Below are positions 1 through 6,421 of a DNA stretch of 9,603 nucleotides, piece after piece. The notes below the pieces were generated by a model. The model was given only the letters and a program-made list of their open reading frames with translations. It ran no database searches and was not told the origin of the DNA. This DNA is from an uncultured Collinsella sp. Its GTDB lineage: Bacteria; Actinomycetota; Coriobacteriia; Coriobacteriales; Coriobacteriaceae. The first letter of the stretch is position 1. The number at the start of each line of letters is the position of its first letter. The stretch spans positions 1-9,603 of the forward strand of contig CABVCJ010000071.1 in assembly GCA_902496845.1 (NCBI GenBank), read 5' to 3'. Made by a program: the position numbers and the translations under genes.

Positions 1-1278
1 TTTGACCTGCCGATAGCCATTGCGGTGCTTGCGGCCGACGGTCAGATTCCCCGTGACAATCTCGACCGCTGCCTCATTGCCGGCGAGCTCGGATTGGATG
101 GTACGGTGCTTCCCGTCAAGGGCGAGGTGGCGTTCCAGCTGCTGGCTCGCGATATGGGGCTGTCTTTTATCGCCGGTAGGTCGGACCAGCATGTTCCGCT
201 TGCGGGGGTCGACTGCGGTTTTATCGACCATCTGTCGCAGCTTGCCCGCGGTATGGGCGAGGCGGCTCGGCATTATCTGGATTCTGAAGTGCTCGAGGCC
301 ACCTTTGAGCCCGAGCTCGATTATGCCGATGTGTTGGGGCAGGAGGTCGCCAAGCGCGGCATGGCGCTTGCGGCGGCAGGGGAGTTGGGCCTGCTCATGA
401 TCGGGTCTCCGGGATCGGGCAAGACCATGCTTGCGCGCCGCATGACGGGTATCTTGCCCGAGCTCTCCGTCGAGGATCAGCAGGAGGCGCTGTGTATCCA
501 TTCGGTCTTGGGTGAGAACATCGATGGCCTGCTTGCGGGGCATCGACCATTTCGAAGCCCCCATCACAGCATTTCGACAGCGGGTCTTATTGGCGGAGGG
601 CGCCCGGTGCATCCGGGCGAGATCAGCCTTGCCCATGGCGGCGTGCTCTTTTTGGACGAGCTTGCTGAGTTTCCCACCGGTGTGCTGCAGACGCTCAGGC
701 AGCCTATCGAGCGCGGCTATGTCAGGATCGTGCGCGTCGATGGCGCTTTTACGTTTCCCTCGCGCTTTCAGCTGCTTGCGGCGAGTAATCCCTGTCCCTG
801 TGGCTTTTTGGGCGATCGCGAGGTTCCGTGTCGCTGTTCGGCATCGATGGTCGAGCGCTACCGGTCCAAGCTGCGCGGTCCCTTGGCCGACCGTATCGAC
901 CTGATGATCGACGTGACCCGCCCCGATCCGCAGGTGATTATCGAGGGCGCCGAGGGCATGTCGTCGGCCGAGCTGCGCGACTACGTTGTTCGCGGTAGGG
1001 CTTTTCGTGCCTGGCGCGAGACCCATATGGACGATGCAGATGCCGAGGCCGAGGACGATGAGTCACGGTCCATTGACGGTGTCGTGTCGACCTTTGCACT
1101 CGACGAGGCCGCCGAGAAATGCGTGCTTGGATTGTCGAAGCGCACGCATCTCACGGGGCGCGGCATCGTGCGCCTGGTGCGCATCGCGCGCACGATCGCC
1201 GATGTCGCCGAAAGCGAGCGGGTGACGCAAGATCATGTGCTCGAGGCCGCCATGTATCAGGGACGGAGGGATCAGTAA
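1..1278 (+). CDS. comM: ComM/YifB-family AAA+ ATPase (magnesium chelatase-like), 5' end missing
   Basis: The frame is open from base 1 and begins FDLPIAIAVLAA, an internal motif of the ComM N-terminal domain, so the true start lies before the window. The 425 visible residues include Walker A GSPGSGKT (135-142), the family motif RPFRSPHH, Walker B GVLFLDEL (214-221), NPCPCG followed by a Cys-x-Cys pair, and GPLADRIDL. The C-terminus carries the usual RIARTIADV helix region. Known ComM proteins are hexameric helicases that promote branch migration of donor DNA during natural transformation. An acidic stretch (about residues 344-355, DDADAEAEDDE) separates the ATPase core from the C-terminal helical part and looks like a linker. 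The stop overlaps the dprA start by one base (TAATG). The family call is very secure. A role in transformation is inferred from family and neighbour. Confidence 0.95.
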   Translation, partial: FDLPIAIAVLAADGQIPRDNLDRCLIAGELGLDGTVLPVKGEVAFQLLARDMGLSFIAGRSDQHVPLAGVDCGFIDHLSQLARGMGEAARHYLDSEVLEATFEPELDYADVLGQEVAKRGMALAAAGELGLLMIGSPGSGKTMLARRMTGILPELSVEDQQEALCIHSVLGENIDGLLAGHRPFRSPHHSISTAGLIGGGRPVHPGEISLAHGGVLFLDELAEFPTGVLQTLRQPIERGYVRIVRVDGAFTFPSRFQLLAASNPCPCGFLGDREVPCRCSASMVERYRSKLRGPLADRIDLMIDVTRPDPQVIIEGAEGMSSAELRDYVVRGRAFRAWRETHMDDADAEAEDDESRSIDGVVSTFALDEAAEKCVLGLSKRTHLTGRGIVRLVRIARTIADVAESERVTQDHVLEAAMYQGRRDQ

Positions 1279-2210
1279 TGCCCGAGGAGACTTTTGAGCT
1301 TCATCCCGGTGATGCGTTGTATCCAGATACCGTTTTGGAGCTCTCTGATGTTCCCCAGACGCTTTATGTGCGTGGTGACCCCGCCGCACTGTCGACGCCC
1401 GCGCTCTCCATTATCGGCGCTCGCAAGGCCTCGCCGTACGGCCTTGCCGTGGCAGAGCTGGCCGCGAAAGTTGCGGTCGAGGCGGGGGTGACGGTGGTCT
1501 CGGGCGGCGCGGTCGGCTGCGACCAGGCGTCAGGTTGGGCCGCGGTCAACGCCGGAGGCAGGCATGTCGTGGTGTTGGGTACGGGCGCCGACGTGGTCTA
1601 TCCGCGCTCGAGTGCGGGGCTTATCGCGCGCACGATCGATACGGGTGGTGCGGTCGTGTCGATCTCACCGTGGGGCATGGGGCCGCGCAAGTTTGCGTTC
1701 CCGCGCCGCAACCGCGTGATCGCCGCGCTGTCGCAGGCGCTCTTTGTATCGGAGGCCGGCATGCCATCTGGGACGTTTTCTACCGCCGAGGCCGCCATGG
1801 ACCTGGGGCGCGAGCTGCTTGCCGTGCCGGGTTCGATTTTGTCTCCCGAGTCGCGCGGTACCAACTATCTTATCGCCAACGGCGCCTGCTGCATTGTCGA
1901 TGAGGAGTCCATCGAGATGGCTATTTCTCGCATATACGGCACCCTGCGCTATTCGCGTCCCGATGCGCCCGGTATCGCGGATCTGGACCCCATGCAGCAG
2001 ACCGTGATGCATGCGCTCATCGCCTCGCCGCTCAAGGTCGATGACATCGCCGCACTCGTTTCCCTCGATGCCGTCGGCGTGCTCAAGCTCCTGGGCTCGC
2101 TCGAACTCGAGGGCCTCATCGAACGCATGATGGATGGAAGGTATGCGCCCTCCAAGTTTGCCCTTCACGCCCAGACGCCCTTCGGTCACAATGGAAAACG
2201 TGTCAATTAG
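1278..2210 (+). CDS. dprA: DNA-processing protein DprA, short form without SAM domain
   Basis: This 310-residue protein binds incoming single-stranded DNA and loads RecA during transformation, by family knowledge. The DprA Rossmann core is clear: IIGARKASPYG (45-55), a VSGG-x-x-G-x-D loop (74-82), VLGTGADVVYP (99-109), FPRRNRVIAALS (141-152) and VPGS followed by ESRGTNYLIANGA (about 183-203). Residues about 236-290 look like the C-terminal winged-helix domain. Only about 42 residues precede the core, so the N-terminal SAM-like domain of many DprA proteins is absent. The ATG at 1278 has GGAGGG at 1265-1270 with 7-base spacing and overlaps the comM stop by one base. Upstream in-frame sequence is only a shadow of comM. 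The usual SGLARGID loop reads SGGAVGCD here, keeping the Asp. Translational coupling to comM is likely. Confidence 0.95.
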   Translation: MPEETFELHPGDALYPDTVLELSDVPQTLYVRGDPAALSTPALSIIGARKASPYGLAVAELAAKVAVEAGVTVVSGGAVGCDQASGWAAVNAGGRHVVVLGTGADVVYPRSSAGLIARTIDTGGAVVSISPWGMGPRKFAFPRRNRVIAALSQALFVSEAGMPSGTFSTAEAAMDLGRELLAVPGSILSPESRGTNYLIANGACCIVDEESIEMAISRIYGTLRYSRPDAPGIADLDPMQQTVMHALIASPLKVDDIAALVSLDAVGVLKLLGSLELEGLIERMMDGRYAPSKFALHAQTPFGHNGKRVN

Positions 2211-2224
2211 AAAGGTGTTTGCAG

Positions 2225-3562
2225 ATGCTGTTTGATCAGGTGACGGTTATCGGTGGCGGTCTGGCGGGATCCGAATGTGCGATTCAGCTGGCAGATCGCG
2301 GGTTCGCCGTAAAGCTGTGCGAGATGCGTCCGCAGGTGAGCTCTCCTGCCCACCATACCGATCACTTGGCGGAGCTCGTCTGCTCGAATTCGTTTAAGTC
2401 GACCCGTCCCGATTCCGCCGCCGGCCTGCTGAAGGCCGAGCTCGAGCGTATGGGTTCGGTGCTGCTCGACTGCGCTCATCGTGCGGCCGTTCCCGCCGGC
2501 GGCGCCCTGGCGGTCGACCGCGTCAAGTTTTCCGAGCTCGTCGAGGCCGAGGTTGCCGCCCGCCCCAATATCGAGGTCGTTCACGGTGAGGTCACCCATA
2601 TTCCCGAGGGCCATGTGGTTATCGCCGCTGGCCCCCTATGCTCGCCGGCCTTGAGCGAGGAGGTCATGAAGCTTGTCGGTGGCGACGCCCTGGCGTTCTT
2701 TGACGCGGCCGCCCCGATTGTCGATGCCTCTACGCTCGATATGGACGTGCTGTTCTCGCAGTCGCGCTACGAGGAGCAGGGGAGTGGCGACTATCTCAAT
2801 GCCCCGCTCAACAAGGAAGAGTACGAGGCCTTTATCGAGGCGCTCACCACGGCCGATCGCGTGGTGCTCAAGGACTTTGAGGGCGGGGACCTGTTCCAGG
2901 CCTGCCAGCCTGCCGAGGAGGTTGCGCGCACGGGCAAGGATGCCATCCGTTTTGGTGCCATGAAGCCCGTCGGGCTCACCGACCCGCGCACCGGTCGCCG
3001 TCCTTGGGCGGCGATTCAGCTGCGCGCCGAGAACAAGGAGAAGACGGCCTATAACCTGGTTGGTTTCCAGACCAACCTGACCTTTGGCGAACAGAAGCGC
3101 GTCTTCCATATGGTTCCCGGCCTGGAGAACGCCGAGTTCTTCCGCTACGGCGTCATGCACCGCAACACCTTTGTCGATGCTCCGCACGTGCTCGACGGCA
3201 CCTTTGCCGTGCCCGGCACGAGCGTGCGCCTTGCCGGCCAGATTACCGGTACCGAGGGGTACATGGAGGCCGTGGCGACGGGTCTGCTCGCCGCGCTCAA
3301 CACCTATGCCGAGGCTATCGGTGCCGCGGGCGTCGAGCTGCCGCGCGTGGGCGCCCTGGGCGCGCTCGTGGGGTATGCGACCGATCCGGCTACGGTGGGC
3401 TATCAGCCCATGCACGTTAACTTTGGGCTCGTGCCGCCGCTCGAGGACGGTAAGCGTCGCAGCAAGCGCGATCGTTACCGGGCCTATGCGGATCGCGCCC
3501 TCAAGGCCTTGGACGCCTATCTGGAAACACGCTCCGATCTGTTTGGAGGCGAGAGGTCATAG
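2225..3562 (+). CDS. trmFO: Folate/FAD-dependent tRNA m5U54 methyltransferase TrmFO
   Basis: TrmFO uses methylene-tetrahydrofolate and FAD to methylate U54 in the T-loop of tRNA. The 445 residues match the usual family length. Visible are the FAD-binding fingerprint VIGGGLAGSE (8-17), ELVCSNSFKS with Cys53, FQACQPAEE with Cys227, the GYMEA motif (345-349), and ALGALVGYA and QPMHVNFGLVPP near the C-terminus. Cys53 and Cys227 align by eye with the two functionally important cysteines of the Bacillus enzyme (C53 and C226). I chose ATG 2225 because AAAGGTG (2211-2217) sits 7 bases upstream; a TTG at 2219 is too close to that site. The gene lies 14 bases after dprA and its TAG stop overlaps the next gene. 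Most high-GC actinobacteria use a SAM-dependent route or lack this modification, so TrmFO fits a Coriobacteriia-like host. Confidence 0.96.
   Translation: MLFDQVTVIGGGLAGSECAIQLADRGFAVKLCEMRPQVSSPAHHTDHLAELVCSNSFKSTRPDSAAGLLKAELERMGSVLLDCAHRAAVPAGGALAVDRVKFSELVEAEVAARPNIEVVHGEVTHIPEGHVVIAAGPLCSPALSEEVMKLVGGDALAFFDAAAPIVDASTLDMDVLFSQSRYEEQGSGDYLNAPLNKEEYEAFIEALTTADRVVLKDFEGGDLFQACQPAEEVARTGKDAIRFGAMKPVGLTDPRTGRRPWAAIQLRAENKEKTAYNLVGFQTNLTFGEQKRVFHMVPGLENAEFFRYGVMHRNTFVDAPHVLDGTFAVPGTSVRLAGQITGTEGYMEAVATGLLAALNTYAEAIGAAGVELPRVGALGALVGYATDPATVGYQPMHVNFGLVPPLEDGKRRSKRDRYRAYADRALKALDAYLETRSDLFGGERS
3545..3562 (+). promoter_or_regulatory. SD and ATAG stop/start overlap of trmFO and xerC
   Basis: GGAGG at 3545-3549 stands 9 bases before ATA 3559-3561, and a second AGAGG (3552-3556) lies only 2 bases away. 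The TAG stop of trmFO occupies 3560-3562, so the two genes share ATAG. The site resembles a classical ATGA coupling junction with ATA in place of ATG. Changing the third base of this ATA to G would turn the trmFO stop TAG into TGG, so the start and stop are tied together. Use of this start is inferred from spacing and protein length. Confidence 0.55.
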
Positions 3563-4479
3563 CCTTTGACCTGTACGATGCCGTCGACTCGTTTATCGCC
3601 TATATCGCACGTGTCGAAGGGCTTGCCCCCAATACGGTAACCGCCTACGCCTCGCGGCTCGAGCGCTTCGCCGCGTGGTGCGACCGCGAGGGCATCGACG
3701 CTCGCGCCGCCGACGTGCGGACCGTTCGCTCCTATTTGGCCGAGCTGTCGCGTGGCCAGGTGGCGGCTCGGACCCTTGCGGCACATCTGTCTGCCATTCG
3801 CTCGCTCTATCGGTGGATGGCTGCCGAGGGAATCGTTGAAGGCGATGCGGTCTCGGCGATATCCTCGCCCAAGCTGCCGCGCGATCTTCCCGGCGTGCTG
3901 ACGACCCGGCAAGTCGAGTCGTTGCTCAAGACCCCCGACACCTCGACGCCTGCGGGGCTGCGTGATGCGGAGATGCTCGAGCTGCTCTATGCCTCCGGCG
4001 CGCGAATCTCGGAGCTCGCGGCGCTCAACGTGGAGTCCATTGCTTGGTCAGAGCGAACGCTGCGACTTTGGGGCAAGGGGAGCAAGGAGCGGATCGTGCC
4101 CCTCTATCGGCGCGCTCTCGAGGCGACTCGCCGCTATATTGAGGAGGGGAGGCCACAGCTCCTTGTGCAGTCAAAGCTTGTCGATAGTGCGAACGGCGTG
4201 CATCCGCTGTTTATCTCGGCGCGCGGAAACCGCATGAGTGCCGCCATGCTCAGGAGGCGGTTTCATATGCTTGCGGCACTTGCCGGCATTCCTGCCGACA
4301 TCGCCCCGCATGCGATGCGTCACACATTTGCGACCGACCTGCTCGAGGGCGGCGCGGATCTGCGCTCGGTTCAGGAGCTGTTGGGGCATGCGAGCTTGTC
4401 CACGACGCAGATCTATACGCATCTCACGCCCGACCGACTCAAACGCGCTGTGAGTCAGGCCCACCCCCGCGGCGAGTAG
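3559..4479 (+). CDS. xerC: XerC-type tyrosine recombinase with apparent ATA start
   Basis: Xer recombinases act as a pair at dif to resolve chromosome dimers at the septum. From 3559 the product is 306 residues, normal for XerC/D. The N-terminal SAM-like core-binding domain is visible (DSFIAYIARVEGLAPNTVTAY). The catalytic set is complete: R149 in GARISEL, K173 in GKGSKER, H251 and R254 in HAMRH, H277 in LGHAS, and Y286 in QIYTH. No ATG, GTG or TTG lies in frame between the upstream stop (3451-3453) and a GTG at 3715, which would remove about 52 residues of the binding domain. ATA at 3559 is the best candidate: GGAGG (3545-3549) is 9 bases upstream, and ATAG overlaps the trmFO stop. XerC rather than XerD is inferred from position, since xerC sits between dprA and rpsB in mycobacteria and after trmFO in Bacillus. 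Confidence 0.9.
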   Translation: MAFDLYDAVDSFIAYIARVEGLAPNTVTAYASRLERFAAWCDREGIDARAADVRTVRSYLAELSRGQVAARTLAAHLSAIRSLYRWMAAEGIVEGDAVSAISSPKLPRDLPGVLTTRQVESLLKTPDTSTPAGLRDAEMLELLYASGARISELAALNVESIAWSERTLRLWGKGSKERIVPLYRRALEATRRYIEEGRPQLLVQSKLVDSANGVHPLFISARGNRMSAAMLRRRFHMLAALAGIPADIAPHAMRHTFATDLLEGGADLRSVQELLGHASLSTTQIYTHLTPDRLKRAVSQAHPRGE

Positions 4480-4496
4480 GAGAAGGGCCTCCCGCG

Positions 4497-4518
4497 CCGC
4501 ACCGAGGTGTGTGGTTTT
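4497..4518 (+). terminator. Possible weak intrinsic terminator after xerC
   Basis: CCGCAC (4497-4502) pairs with GTGTGG (4509-4514), including one G-T pair, around a 6-base loop. It is followed directly by TTTT (4515-4518). It lies 18 bases after the xerC stop and just before the rpsB promoter, the expected place to end the comM-xerC transcript. The stem is short and the T-run only four bases, so termination may be partial. Confidence 0.4.
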
Positions 4519-4527
4519 GATTGCGGG

Positions 4528-4562
4528 TTGGCAGGAAGAGGCAATCCTGCTATCATTCATCG
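4528..4562 (+). promoter_or_regulatory. Extended -10 promoter for rpsB-tsf
   Basis: TTGGCA (4528-4533) and TATCAT (4551-4556) each match the vegetative sigma consensus at five of six positions and are separated by exactly 17 bases. A TG pair precedes the -10 box (TGCTATCAT), giving an extended -10 element. The expected transcript start is around the GGG at 4562-4564. Such a promoter suits the highly expressed ribosomal protein genes downstream, and the core recurs upstream of pyrH. Confidence 0.82.
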
Positions 4563-4697
4563 GGTTGCTTCACGGCAACAGGTTTTTATCACGCACGCGC
4601 GGCTACTTCATACCGTGGTGCCCGGGCTTTGGTAGCACATGTCCGGGTTGGTTTTGGAGGATGACCCCGCGCGGAGGCAAACCACAGGAGGTTTAAT
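4562..4697 (+). promoter_or_regulatory. Structured 5' leader of rpsB (candidate autoregulatory RNA)
   Basis: About 135 bases lie between the predicted transcript start and the rpsB ATG. Hand folding gives successive hairpins. GTTGC 4564-4568 pairs with GCAAC 4575-4579 and is followed by T5. GCAC-g-CGCGG (4593-4602) pairs with CCGTGGTGC (4613-4621): nine pairs with one bulged G. CCCGGGC (4621-4627) pairs with GTCCGGG (4641-4647), sharing base 4621 with the previous stem. TGGTTTTG (4649-4656) pairs with CAAACCA (4678-4684) with one bulged T. The last helix ends 2 bases before AGGAGG (4686-4691), itself 6 bases before the ATG. Ribosomal protein leaders are often bound by their own product, and S2 regulates rpsB-tsf in gamma-proteobacteria. 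That this leader binds S2 is inference; I do not recognise a named RNA family. Confidence 0.55.
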
Positions 4698-5426
4698 ATG
4701 GCTACCAAGATTAATATCCGCACCCTGCTCGAGGCCGGCTGCCACTTCGGTCACCAGACCCGTCGCTGGAACCCTAAGATGAAGCCGTTCATCTTCGGTG
4801 AGCGCAACGGCATCTACATCCTCGACCTCAAGCAGACTATCCTTGACGCCGACCAGGCCTACACCTTCGTCAAGAACGTCGCCAAGGGCGGCAACGTGCT
4901 GTTCGTCGGCACCAAGAAGCAGGCTCAGGAGGCCGTCAAGAACGCAGCCGAGCGCGCCAACATGCCTTACATCAACCAGCGTTGGCTCGGCGGTATGCTG
5001 ACCAACTTCGTCACCATTCGCTCCCGCATCAACCGCATGGAGGAGCTCGAGGCCATGGTCGAGGACGGTCGCATGGCAGTCCTGCCCAAGAAGGAGCAGG
5101 CAGTGCTCGGTAAGGAGCTCGCTAAGCTCCAGACCAACCTCGGTGGCGCCCGCGACATGAAGGGTCTGCCCCAGGCTCTCTTCGTCATCGACACCAAGCG
5201 CGAGGAGAACGCCATCAAGGAGGCCCAGCGCCTGAACATCCCCGTCGTCGCCCTGATCGACACCAACTCCGATCCCGACGAGGTCGAGTACGGCATCCCC
5301 TGCAACGATGACGCCATCTCCGCTGTCACCCTTATGTGCGAGCTCATGGCTGACGCCTGCCTCGCTGGCTCCGGCAAGGAGCAGGTCTCCGAGGCCGAGA
5401 TGGCCGCCGAGCCCAAGGCCGAGTAA
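4698..5426 (+). CDS. rpsB: 30S ribosomal protein S2
   Basis: S2 binds late in 30S subunit assembly near the head-body junction and is needed for S1 association in bacteria that carry S1. The 242 residues show the family N-terminus (LLEAGCHFGHQTRRWNPKM, 10-28), FGERNGIYILDL (33-44), NQRWLGGMLTN (93-103) and the second signature LFVIDTKREENAIKEAQRL (161-179). The segment from IPVVALIDTNSDPD (181-194) to GIPCNDDA (199-206) is also typical. The C-terminal tail is acidic and Ala-rich and lies beyond the conserved core. The start is fixed by AGGAGG 6 bases upstream and by family alignment. Codon use is strongly biased towards C-ending codons and GAG/AAG, unlike comM-xerC, as expected for a highly expressed gene. 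It is transcribed with tsf. Confidence 0.98.
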   Translation: MATKINIRTLLEAGCHFGHQTRRWNPKMKPFIFGERNGIYILDLKQTILDADQAYTFVKNVAKGGNVLFVGTKKQAQEAVKNAAERANMPYINQRWLGGMLTNFVTIRSRINRMEELEAMVEDGRMAVLPKKEQAVLGKELAKLQTNLGGARDMKGLPQALFVIDTKREENAIKEAQRLNIPVVALIDTNSDPDEVEYGIPCNDDAISAVTLMCELMADACLAGSGKEQVSEAEMAAEPKAE

Positions 5427-5471
5427 ATCAGTCCTATTTAAGTCTTTTTCATCTCTTTGAAAGGAACCACA

Positions 5472-6341
5472 ATGGCCCAGATTACCGCCGCTATGGTCAA
5501 GCAGCTCCGCGAGATGACCGACTCCCCGATGATGGAGTGCAAGAAGGCTCTCGTCGAGGCTGACGGCGACATGGATGCCGCCGTCGACGTTCTGCGCAAG
5601 AACGGCCTCGCCAAGGCTGCCAAGAAGGCTGGCCGTGAGACCAACGAGGGCGCTGTCGCCGCGTTCGTCTCCGAGGATGGCAAGACCGGCGCTCTGCTCG
5701 AGCTCTCCTGCGAGACCGACTTCGTCGGCTCCAACGCCAAGTTCACCGGCTTTGCTTCCAAGGTCGCCGAGGTTGTCGCTACCACCGAGCCTGCTGACGT
5801 CGACGCTCTGCTCGAGAAGCCGATGGGCGAGGAGACCGTTTCCTCCGAGCTCACCGAGATGATTCACATCATGGGCGAGAACATGAAGATCTCTCGTTTC
5901 GCCGCCCGCAAGGCCGAGAACGGCGCCCTCGCTTCTTACATCCACATGGGTGGTAAGATCGGCGTCCTCGTCGAGTTCGCTTTCGAGAAGGCCGAGACCG
6001 CTCAGGCCGACTCCTTCAAGACCTTCGCTCACGACGTCGCCCTTCAGGTTGCCGCCGTCGCCCCGATCTGCGCTACCCGCGATCAGGTTCCGGCTGAGAC
6101 CGTCGAGCACGAGAAGCAGATTTACATGGCTCAGGCCGCCGAGTCCGGCAAGCCCGAGGCTATCCAGGAGAAGATGGCTGTTGGCCGTCTGGAGAAGTTC
6201 TACAAGCAGTCCGTGCTCACCGAGCAGGAGTTCATCAAGGACAGCTCCCTCACTATCAAGAAGTACGCTGAGCAGGTCTCCAAGGAGCTCGGCGATACCA
6301 TTACCGTCGTTGCCTTCGACCGTCTGGTCCGTGGCGAGTAA
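5472..6341 (+). CDS. tsf: Translation elongation factor Ts
   Basis: EF-Ts is the guanine nucleotide exchange factor that recycles EF-Tu from the GDP to the GTP form in the cytoplasm. The 289 residues begin with the UBA-like domain (about 1-55, including LREMTDSPMMECKKAL). The conserved CETDFV motif follows (80-85), whose residues enter the EF-Tu nucleotide-binding region. The dimerisation-type core comes next, and the family C-terminus reads KFYKQSVLTEQEF then VSKELGDTI. ATG 5472 was chosen because AAGGA (5461-5465) lies 6 bases upstream; a TTG at 5457 precedes that site and would add five non-conserved residues. The 45-base gap from rpsB has neither a terminator hairpin nor a convincing promoter, so tsf is co-transcribed with rpsB. 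Codon bias is as strong as in rpsB. Confidence 0.98.
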   Translation: MAQITAAMVKQLREMTDSPMMECKKALVEADGDMDAAVDVLRKNGLAKAAKKAGRETNEGAVAAFVSEDGKTGALLELSCETDFVGSNAKFTGFASKVAEVVATTEPADVDALLEKPMGEETVSSELTEMIHIMGENMKISRFAARKAENGALASYIHMGGKIGVLVEFAFEKAETAQADSFKTFAHDVALQVAAVAPICATRDQVPAETVEHEKQIYMAQAAESGKPEAIQEKMAVGRLEKFYKQSVLTEQEFIKDSSLTIKKYAEQVSKELGDTITVVAFDRLVRGE

Positions 6342-6364
6342 ATAAGCTCTTGTAGCTGGTAATG

Positions 6365-6399
6365 AGCAGGCTGTGGGTTTTACTCACAGCCTGCTTTTT
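6365..6399 (+). terminator. Strong intrinsic terminator of rpsB-tsf
   Basis: AGCAGGCTGTG (6365-6375) pairs perfectly with CACAGCCTGCT (6385-6395). Two further inner pairs (G-T and G-C) give a 13-bp stem with a TTTTA loop. A run of T follows (6395-6399). It begins 24 bases after the tsf stop and is the clearest terminator in the window. Confidence 0.95.
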
Positions 6400-6402
6400 C
6401 AT

Positions 6403-6418
6403 GGCTCTTATCAGAGCC
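6403..6418. repeat. Inverted repeat overlapping the -35 region before pyrH
   Basis: GGCTCT (6403-6408) and AGAGCC (6413-6418) form a perfect 6-bp inverted repeat around a 4-base centre TATC. It lies between the tsf terminator and the pyrH -10 box, where a -35 box would be expected. It could be an operator or a small RNA hairpin. No regulator can be named from the sequence. Confidence 0.5.
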
Positions 6419-6421
6419 TTT

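Noticed and set aside
25..27. GTG 25 as a start for comM
   Set aside because: The frame is open to base 1 and encodes the conserved FDLPIA motif before it, so the gene is cut by the window edge.
2219..2227. TTG 2219 as the trmFO start
   Set aside because: It is only one base after the SD AAAGGTG, whereas ATG 2225 is 7 bases away and matches the family N-terminus.
2636..3415. Long - strand frame (259 codons) inside trmFO
   Set aside because: It is a shadow of a well-supported gene in GC-rich DNA, with no recognisable motif and no gene-like spacing.
3715..4479. GTG 3715 as the start of xerC
   Set aside because: It would remove about 52 residues of a clearly conserved SAM-like domain that is encoded in the same frame upstream, and no good SD precedes it.
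4511..4696. 61-codon + frame through the rpsB leader
   Set aside because: It begins upstream of the predicted transcript start, lacks an SD, and the protein shows no family features. The region is better explained as promoter plus structured leader.
5427..5471. Separate promoter or terminator between rpsB and tsf
   Set aside because: The 45-base AT-richer gap shows no hairpin and no paired -35/-10 boxes, only the tsf SD.
5457..5474. TTG 5457 as the tsf start
   Set aside because: It lies upstream of the AAGGA SD and adds non-conserved residues; ATG 5472 is correctly spaced.
4608..6110. 500-codon open frame on the - strand across rpsB and tsf
   Set aside because: It mirrors two unmistakable highly expressed genes. 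Their strong codon bias avoids codons that read as stops in reverse. The product is a repetitive Leu/Gly/Asp/Val-rich string with no recognisable motif.
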